DNA of 5,838 bases from Treponema sp. (GTDB lineage: Bacteria; Spirochaetota; Spirochaetia; Treponematales; Breznakiellaceae), in NCBI GenBank assembly GCA_009776715.1, contig WRNF01000135.1:1-5838 (forward strand). Direction: 5' to 3'. Below the pieces are notes generated by a model. The model did no database searches, had not been told where the DNA came from, and was given only the letters and a program-made list of their open reading frames with translations. The position numbers and the translations under genes were made by a program. Positions 1-5,289 of this stretch are shown piece by piece (within the stretch, counting starts at the first letter, position 1; the number at the start of each line of letters is the position of its first letter).

Positions 1-209
1 GCGGATACCATGTTATTGCCATGCTATTCGTACCGGGCAGCTTTTTCTGTACGCCTAGTTTTTGATTTTATTAAAAGGTCTATTCAAGCGGGGAATTCCA
101 TAATGTTTTGCCGCGCCGCGCCCGCTCCCTCTTGCCGGCCGGTTCTCGACAATACAGGTCAAGTTTAACCTGGCAAGCATGGTATGCTGGGTACTTACCC
201 ATCGCATGC
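1..209 (-). repeat. GC-rich dispersed repeat, copy 1 (truncated by window edge)
   Basis: The reverse complement of this stretch aligns without gaps to 2413-2621, with 21 differences in 209 positions by my hand alignment (about 90% identity). The two copies therefore form a long inverted repeat around the AT-rich lipoprotein island. The most conserved part is a CpG-rich core at about 110-138, also present in copy 3 at about 2691-2722. The match still runs at base 1, so the element probably extends beyond the window. Read on the minus strand, it shares a reading frame with copy 2 containing the peptide PARGSGRGAA, but here a TAG (bases 55-57) ends the frame where copy 2 has TTG. I recognise no transposase or known repeat name. 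Strand is given relative to that shared frame. Confidence 0.9.
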
Positions 210-282
210 AATCAATAAACTCCGTCGTATTGTGGCAGTTCTTGCCCCGAAGGATCGGTAGCAGGCCGGCAAAGGGCGGGCA

Positions 283-339
283 GGCGGCTGGGGTTTTTAT
301 TTGAACAAGCCGCCCCAGTACATGGACGTACTGGGGGCG
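283..339 (+). terminator. two overlapping hairpins, second terminator-like
   Basis: Hairpin A pairs GGCGGCT (283-289) with AGCCGCC (308-314) around an 18-nt loop. Hairpin B pairs CGCCCCAGTAC (311-321) with GTACTGGGGGCG (328-339), 11 base pairs with one bulged G and a 6-nt loop. They share bases 311-314 and so cannot both form. Hairpin B is followed on the plus strand by TAGAATATTTTTTATT, with the T-run starting about 7 nt after the stem, so it could be an imperfect intrinsic terminator for a plus-strand transcript entering from the left. No gene that would use it is visible. The paired bases are seen directly; the function is inferred. Confidence 0.45.
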
Positions 340-360
340 TAGAATATTTTTTATTCGCAA

Positions 361-436
361 CATCTGGTTTATTACCTCGCTGCTTGCAGCGGTACGAAGG
401 AATATAATCATTAGGCAGATGGTATTAAACCAGATG
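361..436. repeat. nested inverted repeat, 16-bp arms
   Basis: CATCTGGTTTATTACC (361-376) and GGTATTAAACCAGATG (421-436) are inverted copies with one mismatch, separated by 44 nt. Inside, CGCTGC (378-383) and GCAGCG (386-391) form a second perfect inverted repeat with only two bases between. The structure lies between repeat copy 1 and the small lipoprotein gene, near the change from GC-rich to AT-rich sequence. It could be a foldable RNA, a recombination or protein-binding site, or the remains of a miniature element. None of these is shown. Bases 437-492 to its right hold only a weak 6-bp hairpin, ACAGAA/TTCTGT. Confidence 0.6.
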
Positions 437-492
437 ACATTTAATAAATTTCCTTACAGAACGATTCTTCTGTTATGCGAAGTGTCTATTTT

Positions 493-600
493 TTATTATT
501 ATCTCAATACAATAAAATTTACAACTCCTGTTTTTTTTCGTAATTCATCGCTTGTTAAATAATCCAGTTCAATATTTGTCGAAATTATTATTCGTACCTA
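493..600 (-). pseudogene. possible lost C-terminus of the small lipoprotein, behind in-frame TAG
   Basis: Directly after the TAG stop of the small lipoprotein (598-600), the same frame stays open for 32 sense codons (597 to 502) and then meets three consecutive TAA codons (501 to 493). The peptide starts VRIIISTNIELDYLTSDELR and has an ordinary protein-like mix of hydrophobic, acidic and polar residues. In such AT-rich DNA an open stretch this long could arise by chance, so the evidence is modest. If real, the ancestral protein had about 122 residues and the present gene is truncated by a nonsense mutation, or the TAG is read through. The alternative is plain 3' untranslated sequence. Confidence 0.3.
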
Positions 601-867
601 ATTTTCTGATACTGGAACACCCCAAAACAAGCTTTGTGCTAAATCAGTTTTACTGCTACGACTTGCAATACCATAAGCAAATGGTATATTTATATCAACG
701 GAACTCGCTGCAAGTTTTGCTAAAGATTCATCAGAAGCAGAGCTTCCACTAGTTATTGTTACAGCATAAAGCCCTTCTTCTAAATAATTTGTACTACCGA
801 CTTTTGTAGATACACAGGATCCAAGAAGCATTATTGCAATGGATATCCAAATTAATTTAGCTTTCAT
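598..867 (-). CDS. small putative lipoprotein of unknown function
   Basis: This 89-residue protein begins with a lipoprotein signal: basic start MKAK, hydrophobic stretch to about residue 17, then lipobox LLGSC with the lipidated cysteine at 18. After cleavage about 72 residues remain, rich in serine and alanine (SGSSASDES near 41-49) and ending GVPVSEN. No domain is recognised, and it has no membrane segment after the signal, so an outer- or inner-membrane-anchored small protein is the best description. The start is supported by a strong ribosome binding site (AGGAGGA, complement of 873-879) 5 nt before ATG, and by a well-formed promoter at 919-947. It is transcribed divergently from the PstS-like lipoprotein. 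The frame stays open for 32 codons beyond the TAG stop, so it may be a shortened version of a longer protein. Confidence 0.75.
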   Translation of the reverse strand: MKAKLIWISIAIMLLGSCVSTKVGSTNYLEEGLYAVTITSGSSASDESLAKLAASSVDINIPFAYGIASRSSKTDLAQSLFWGVPVSEN

Positions 868-918
868 TTTATTCCTCCTATAATTTTGTGTATTAGTTAT
901 CCAACATTATTTATGATT

Positions 919-947
919 ATTATATAACTTTCACTTAATATTGTAAA
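919..947 (-). promoter_or_regulatory. sigma-70-type promoter for the small lipoprotein
   Basis: On the minus strand, TTTACA (complement of 942-947, one mismatch to TTGACA) is followed after exactly 17 nt by a perfect TATAAT (complement of 919-924). Transcription should start near 912, leaving a leader of about 45 nt before the ATG at 867. The surroundings are very AT-rich, which raises the chance of accidental -10 boxes. Even so, both boxes, ideal spacing and correct placement make this a good candidate. Confidence 0.65.
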
Positions 948-1062
948 GACATTTTTAAAATAAAATAGATAAGCATTTTATATAATAAATAATTCTGAAT
1001 TAAGTGTTTTTACCCTTTTATGTATATCAAAAATTAAATATGCATTACGCATAACTGATTTT

Positions 1063-1087
1063 AAACGCCATGCAAAATTCAGCGTTT
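1063..1087. promoter_or_regulatory. inverted repeat upstream of the plus-strand promoter
   Basis: AAACGC (1063-1068) and GCGTTT (1082-1087) are perfect 6-bp inverted arms with a 13-nt spacer, ending 5 nt before the -35 box at 1093. The position suits an operator or activator site for the divergent promoter region. The arms are short, so chance is a real alternative. The rest of 868-1062, outside the minus-strand promoter, is AT-rich sequence in which I see no gene. Confidence 0.25.
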
Positions 1088-1092
1088 TTCTC

Positions 1093-1121
1093 TTGACAAA
1101 ACATGAAAAATGCGATTTAAT
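1093..1121 (+). promoter_or_regulatory. sigma-70-type promoter for the PstS-like lipoprotein
   Basis: A perfect TTGACA (1093-1098) is followed after exactly 17 nt by TTTAAT (1116-1121, one mismatch to TATAAT). The expected start near 1128 gives a leader of about 50 nt before the ATG at 1179. A ribosome binding site, TGGAG (1169-1173), lies 5 nt before that ATG. Confidence 0.7.
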
Positions 1122-1178
1122 TATATATTATTATAGAAAATTTTTGGTTTAAACAGGCAAAAAATAATTGGAGATTTT

Positions 1179-2378
1179 ATGAAAAAGTTAATAATGATTA
1201 TCGTAATTATTTCGTTTTTAATTTCTTTTTTTACCGCTTGCGATGGGAAAGATATTTTAAACGAAGATATGAACTTTACTGTAACATTTGATTTAGATGA
1301 CGGCAATATTGAAGGCAATACAGCTTCTATAAAAATTACAGTAAAATCCGGTGATGTTATTACAAATTTACCTATACCCGAAAAAATAGATTATATTTTT
1401 GGCGGCTGGTTCTATGAAAAATTTGGGCGAGGCAATGAATTTACCTCATCAACAGCAGTAACATCAGATATGATCGTTTATGCAAAATGGACAACTAAAA
1501 TACCAATAGAAGATATGATATCATTTGAAAATTATCCGATTGTTGACGGCTCAACATCTACATATTCGTTAAGTCAGTTGATTGCTTGCAAATTTTTGGA
1601 TATTCCATATTCTTGGAGTACGCCATATCCTCCAATCGAATGGGCTTTACAACCTTCAATCAATTCGCTTCCTGAACAATATAGGCGTTTTTTTGCTGAT
1701 CGTGTCATGAGATCCCAAACACATGATGCATTTTTAATTTTAATCAGTGGCGGTGCAGATATTATCCTTACACACCGGACTATTTCTCCTGATGAAAAAG
1801 CCCATGCGGATGCTACTAGCGTTACGCTAATAGAAGCACCCATAGCATTGGATGCTTTTAATTTTATTGTTAATAAAAATAATCCAGTTAAATCACTGAC
1901 GGTTAATAAAATTCAAAAAATATACATAGGAGAAATTACAAATTGGTCAGAACTTGGCGGAAACAATGAAGAAATTCGGGTATTTACCCGCCCCCGCAAT
2001 TCGGGCAGTGAAGAAGTATTCAGAACATTGGTAATGGATGGCTTGGAACCTGTTGATTTTCCTACGGCACCAATCGTTTCAATGTGGGGTGTTTTTCCAG
2101 AAGTGAGAAGTTATGAGGATGCAATATGCTATACATTTAATGCATTTAAAGAAAGAGAAGCACAATTTCCTGATACCGAAGTGCCCAAAATATCCATCAA
2201 TGGTTTTATTCCCGATGAAAGTACGATTGCTGACAGATCATATCCTTTCATTATTGAAGTATACGTCGCCATTCGCTCTGATTTAGATCGTAATTCAATG
2301 GCATATAAACTATATGAATGGATGCAAACAAATAATATAAATCCAATGATTATTGAATGTGGATTTATTCCAAAATAA
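1179..2378 (+). CDS. lipoprotein with InlB-type repeat and PstS-like binding domain
   Basis: A 399-residue exported lipoprotein. The signal has MKK, a hydrophobic core (4-18) and a relaxed lipobox FTAC with C21. Residues about 33-104 match the InlB B-repeat / Listeria-Bacteroides repeat (Flg_new) pattern: TVTFDLDDG start, GGWF at 75-78 and the terminal YAKW at 101-104. From about 115 to the end it resembles PstS-type periplasmic phosphate-binding proteins (PBP-like family). DGSTSTY at 123-129 sits where PstS has its first anion-binding serine/threonine loop; the domain also has ADIILTHRTIS (193-203), KIYIGEITNW (247-256) and RNSGSEEVFR (273-282), the last in place of the usual SGT loop. Residues 305-399 fit the remaining lobe. 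No pstC, pstA, pstB or phoU gene lies beside it, so it may be a free-standing sensor or scavenger rather than a transporter subunit; phosphate as ligand is unproven. TGGAG 5 nt before ATG supports the start. Its codon use is far more AT-rich than the sugar operon's. Confidence 0.85.
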   Translation: MKKLIMIIVIISFLISFFTACDGKDILNEDMNFTVTFDLDDGNIEGNTASIKITVKSGDVITNLPIPEKIDYIFGGWFYEKFGRGNEFTSSTAVTSDMIVYAKWTTKIPIEDMISFENYPIVDGSTSTYSLSQLIACKFLDIPYSWSTPYPPIEWALQPSINSLPEQYRRFFADRVMRSQTHDAFLILISGGADIILTHRTISPDEKAHADATSVTLIEAPIALDAFNFIVNKNNPVKSLTVNKIQKIYIGEITNWSELGGNNEEIRVFTRPRNSGSEEVFRTLVMDGLEPVDFPTAPIVSMWGVFPEVRSYEDAICYTFNAFKEREAQFPDTEVPKISINGFIPDESTIADRSYPFIIEVYVAIRSDLDRNSMAYKLYEWMQTNNINPMIIECGFIPK

Positions 2379-2412
2379 ATTAAGGTGGGCTGGAACGTCG
2401 TCAATCTTAAAT

Positions 2413-2621
2413 GCCTGCGGTGGTTATATAACCAGCATACCATGTCTGCCAGGTTGAACTTGACCTGCATTGTCGAGAACCGTCCGGCAAGGGGGAGCGG
2501 GCGCGGCGCGGCAAAACATTATGGGATTCTCCGCTGGAGTAGACATTTTAATAAAATCAAAAACTTGGCGTACAGAAAAAGCTGCCCGGTACGAATAGCA
2601 TGGCAATAACCTGATATCTGC
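2413..2621 (+). repeat. GC-rich dispersed repeat, copy 2 (inverted relative to copy 1)
   Basis: It aligns without gaps to the reverse complement of 1-209. It begins about 35 nt after the PstS-like gene's stop codon and so lies in that gene's likely 3' untranslated region. Near its left end is a perfect 14-bp palindrome (2421-2434), whose counterpart in copy 1 (188-201) keeps its pairing through a compensatory change. A plus-strand open frame of 74 codons (2385-2609) crosses it, ending with the TAA at 2607-2609. In its central part (2448-2528) all five differences from copy 1 are synonymous, but I see no convincing ribosome binding site for it and do not call it a gene. No intrinsic terminator for the upstream gene was found between 2379 and 2413. 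Confidence 0.9.
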
Positions 2622-2640
2622 AAACCGGGCTTTGATAAGA

Positions 2641-2752
2641 CGGATGCCATAAACCGGGCAGGGGCTATGCAAGCGGGCTCCACCATCTGGTTTGCCGCGC
2701 CGCGCCCGCTCCCTCTTGCCGGTTTTACGGAATAATGCGGGGCAAGTTTAAC
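2641..2752 (-). repeat. diverged and shortened repeat copy 3
   Basis: This stretch has the same orientation as copy 1. It keeps the start (CGGATGCCAT against CGGATACCAT), ACCGGGCAG, CAAGCGGG, the CpG-rich core at about 2691-2722 and the CAAGTTTAA block (2743-2751). It lacks two internal segments of copy 1 and carries a 1-nt length change to the right of the core. It lies head-on to copy 2, and 9 bp (AAACCGGGC) occur twice near the junction, at 2622-2630 and 2651-2659. It ends about 15 nt beyond the stop codon of the glucosidase and so lies in that operon's 3' region. I see no T-run that would make it a classical terminator. Confidence 0.75.
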
Positions 2753-2767
2753 GCGAAGGGCGGGGCG

Positions 2768-4414
2768 TCAGTTTGTGTAAAAAACCTTTGCTGCAAAAGC
2801 GCTTAAAACATTGCCGGATTCCTGTGCCGAATCATCTTCATTTGACAACAGCAGATCCGCTCCGTGAAAATGTTCGGGCATTTTAAAGCTCTGCTTTTTA
2901 TCTGAAAAATTGCAGATAACAAGGAGTTTTTCCCCTTCGTAACTGCGGCTGTACATAAACAGGGCGGGGTCATCGGGCAGGAGCAGTTCAAAATCGCCGA
3001 GGGTGATAATGTCCATCTCTTTGCGCAGATGAATGAGCTTTTTGTAAAAAGTGAATACCGAATCGCCCCGGTGGATCTGTTCTTCGGCGTTTATTTCACG
3101 GTAATTGGGGTTCAGCATTATCCACGGCTCGCCCGTGGTAAACCCGGCCCCGGGCCCGTCGTTCCAGTGCATGGGCGTGCGGGCGTTGTCGCGGCTTTTC
3201 CGGCGCAGGTAACGGAGCATGTCCGTTCCGCTTATTCGTTTTTCCCGTGAAACATATGTTTCATACGCGTTGATGCTTTCCAAATCGCGGTAATCGCCGA
3301 TACCGGCGAAGGGGGCGTTGGTCATTCCGAGCTCTTCGCCCTGGTAGACATAAGGGGTGCCCTGCATGAAATGCAGGCAGGCCGCCAGCATTTTTGCCGA
3401 TTTTTCGCGGTATTCCCCTTCGTCTCCAAGGCGCGAAACGATGCGCGGCTGGTCGTGGTTGCACCAGTACAGGCTGTTCCAGGCGCGGCCGTAAAGCCCG
3501 TTCTGCCAGCGCGCCAGCACCTTTTTCAGCGCGGCAAGGTCTATTTTGCTGTCGTTCCACTTAAACGTTTCGCCGCCGTCCAGATCCATGTGCTCGAACT
3601 GGAACACCATGTTAAGTTCAGTGCCCTCGGTGTTGGCGTAGCGGGCCGCTTCTTCAAGCGTTACGCCGGAGGCCTCGCCGACGGTCATTGCGTCGTAACG
3701 GCTCAGCACCTCGCGCCGCATTTCCTGCAAAAATTCGTGCACGCGGGGGCCGTTGGCGCAGAGTTTGCCCGCCTGGCCGTCGGGAAAATCATGCGGTTTT
3801 GAAATAAGGCTGATAACGTCCATCCGGAAGCCGTCAATCCCCTTGTCCAGCCACCAGCGCATCATGCTGTAAATTTCTTCGCGGAGGACGGGGTTTTCCC
3901 AGTTCAGATCGGGCTGGTACGGTGAAAAAAGGTGCAGGTAATACTGGCCCGACGCTTCGTCAAAAGTCCAGGCCGGGCCTCCGAACCAGGCTTTCCAGTT
4001 ATTCGGCGGGCCGCCGTCTTTGCCGTCCCGCCAGATGTAGTAGCCGCGTTTCGGGCTGTTCCGGCCGGCACGGCTTTCGGCAAACCAGGGATGCTCGTCG
4101 GAACTGTGGTTGACGACCAGATCCATGACGATCTTCAAGCCCCGCCCCCGGGCTTTTTCCAGCAGGTTTTCAAAACCGGCCATTGTGCCGAATTCGGGGT
4201 TAATCGCCCGGTAATCGCTTATGTCATAACCGTTGTCACGCATCGGGCTTTTGTAGACGGGCGAAAGCCATAAAACGTCCACGCCCAGGTCTTTTAGGTA
4301 GCCCAGTTTGGAGGTTATGCCGTTAATATCCCCGATGCCGTCGCCGTTGGAATCGCAAAAGCTCCGGGGATAAATTTGATAAACGACAGACTTTTTCCAC
4401 CATTGCGGCTTCAA
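2768..4414 (-). CDS. GH13 alpha-glucosidase, predicted oligo-1,6-glucosidase type
   Basis: A 548-residue cytoplasmic glycoside hydrolase family 13 enzyme, full length for the oligo-1,6-glucosidase / dextran glucosidase group. The TIM-barrel motifs are in order: calcium-loop-like DSNGDGIGD (21-29), region I with D98 and H103 (DLVVNH), region V QPDLNW (167-172), region II GFRMDV with nucleophile D199, region III TVGEA with acid/base E247, and region IV NHDQPR with transition-state aspartate D321. Family knowledge links valine directly after the nucleophile, here V200, to alpha-1,6 specificity, while alanine or threonine marks alpha-1,4 enzymes. Isomaltose or isomalto-oligosaccharides are thus likelier substrates than maltose; trehalose-6-phosphate hydrolase is a less likely alternative. 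The start is TTG: residues 4-17 already match the usual family N-terminus, the next in-frame methionine is residue 58, and AAAGGG lies 8 nt upstream. No signal peptide is present, so the substrate must be imported first. It is the last gene of the operon, 5 nt after the MalG-like gene. Confidence 0.93.
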   Translation of the reverse strand: MKPQWWKKSVVYQIYPRSFCDSNGDGIGDINGITSKLGYLKDLGVDVLWLSPVYKSPMRDNGYDISDYRAINPEFGTMAGFENLLEKARGRGLKIVMDLVVNHSSDEHPWFAESRAGRNSPKRGYYIWRDGKDGGPPNNWKAWFGGPAWTFDEASGQYYLHLFSPYQPDLNWENPVLREEIYSMMRWWLDKGIDGFRMDVISLISKPHDFPDGQAGKLCANGPRVHEFLQEMRREVLSRYDAMTVGEASGVTLEEAARYANTEGTELNMVFQFEHMDLDGGETFKWNDSKIDLAALKKVLARWQNGLYGRAWNSLYWCNHDQPRIVSRLGDEGEYREKSAKMLAACLHFMQGTPYVYQGEELGMTNAPFAGIGDYRDLESINAYETYVSREKRISGTDMLRYLRRKSRDNARTPMHWNDGPGAGFTTGEPWIMLNPNYREINAEEQIHRGDSVFTFYKKLIHLRKEMDIITLGDFELLLPDDPALFMYSRSYEGEKLLVICNFSDKKQSFKMPEHFHGADLLLSNEDDSAQESGNVLSAFAAKVFYTN

Positions 4415-4419
4415 CGGTA

Positions 4420-5289
4420 TTACCCTTTGACAGAACCTTCAACCATGCCCTTGATAATGTGCTTTTGCAGTATAAGGAACACAATGATGATTGGAAGCAT
4501 TGTCATCAGGGTTGCGGTAAGTATGAGATCCCATTTTTTAACGAAGGAGCCCACAAAACCCGCTACCGCCAGCGGAAGAGTCCGTACCACGTTGCCGGAG
4601 CCGAGCACCAGCAGGGGCAAAAGGTAGTCGTTCCAGATCCAGATGCTGTTCAGGATAATTACGGTGACAATAATCGGAGTCAGGATCGGGAACACTATTC
4701 GGAAAAAAGTCGCCGGTTTTGTACACCCGTCAATGGTTGCCGCTTCTTCAAGTTCCAGCGGAACCGATTTTATAAAGCCGTGGAACAGGAATACCGTGAG
4801 CGACGAACCAAAACCGAGGTACGCCAGAATGATCCCCGGATAATTCTGCAGCAGCCTGAACGGGGTACCCATAAGGCCCAGTTTAACTTCAATTAAGTGA
4901 AACCAGGAAATAAGGGGGAACATTACTACCTGAAACGGTATTACCATTGCCGCGACGAAAACCATGAATATCGCGTTGGACAGTCTGGTTTTTGTACGGA
5001 CAAGAACCCACGAAGCCATAGACGAGATAAGCACCAGAAGCCCTACCGCGCCGACCGTTATAACAAGCGATGAAAAAAACGATGACGGGTAACGGACGTT
5101 GGGGCTTTCGATTACCGTTTTGACATTTGCAAAAAGCTGCGCGGGGCTTTCGGGAAGGGCCAGGGGATCCATGATAATGGTAAGCGACGGTTTTGACGAA
5201 TTTATCAATACCAGGAAGAAAGGAATCATGTAAAGAAGGAAAAGTGCAATCGCGACTATTTCCAGAGTTACTGCTTTGCGCGTTTTCAT
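4420..5289 (-). CDS. MalG-like carbohydrate ABC transporter permease (CUT1 family)
   Basis: A 289-residue inner-membrane protein with about six hydrophobic segments (roughly 9-30, 70-97, 106-130, 151-170, 202-226 and 258-275). The binding-protein-dependent permease EAA loop sits between segments four and five: E182-A-A-T-I-D187-G188, then FFRIVFPILTP (195-205), where the ATPase docks. The C-terminus KGMVEGSVKG is the usual MalG/CUT1 ending. Length is normal for the family. It should pair with the MalF-like protein to form the channel. The start ATG overlaps the preceding stop by one base (TAATG), and an AAGGAG site lies 11 nt upstream inside that gene, so translation is probably coupled. The exact sugar cannot be read from the permease; the adjacent glucosidase suggests an alpha-linked gluco-oligosaccharide. 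Confidence 0.93.
   Translation of the reverse strand: MKTRKAVTLEIVAIALFLLYMIPFFLVLINSSKPSLTIIMDPLALPESPAQLFANVKTVIESPNVRYPSSFFSSLVITVGAVGLLVLISSMASWVLVRTKTRLSNAIFMVFVAAMVIPFQVVMFPLISWFHLIEVKLGLMGTPFRLLQNYPGIILAYLGFGSSLTVFLFHGFIKSVPLELEEAATIDGCTKPATFFRIVFPILTPIIVTVIILNSIWIWNDYLLPLLVLGSGNVVRTLPLAVAGFVGSFVKKWDLILTATLMTMLPIIIVFLILQKHIIKGMVEGSVKG
4423..4428 (-). promoter_or_regulatory. ribosome binding site that fixes the TTG start of the glucosidase
   Basis: The minus strand reads AAAGGG, then TAATACCG, then TTG. The site lies in the last codons of the MalG-like gene and overlaps its region of termination, a layout typical of translational coupling. No in-frame ATG occurs near it. Confidence 0.6.

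Noticed and set aside
110..138. G-quadruplex in the repeat core (minus strand)
   Set aside because: The G-runs are mostly two long (GGG, GGG, GG, GG), which allows at best a weak two-tetrad structure; no independent support.
261..285. Fourth copy of the repeat core
   Set aside because: GGCCGGCAAAGGGCGGG resembles part of the core, but the match is short and low-complexity GC-rich sequence explains it.
55..411. Minus-strand open frame of 118 codons across repeat copy 1
   Set aside because: It runs from the nested inverted repeat through two GC-rich hairpins into the repeat, has no good ribosome binding site, and only its repeat part is shared with copy 2. Treated as a frame within the repeat.
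361..436. Integron attC-type recombination site
   Set aside because: The size and paired arms are suggestive, but no GTTRRRY / RYYYAAC core sites are found at the arm ends and no integrase is present.
2424..2672. Minus-strand 82-codon frame across repeat copies 2 and 3
   Set aside because: It spans the junction of two opposed repeat copies in a different frame from the one showing synonymous changes, with no ribosome binding site.
3371..4273. Several plus-strand open frames of 63-143 codons opposite the glucosidase gene
   Set aside because: They are antisense shadows produced by the GC-biased third positions of a well-supported GH13 gene.
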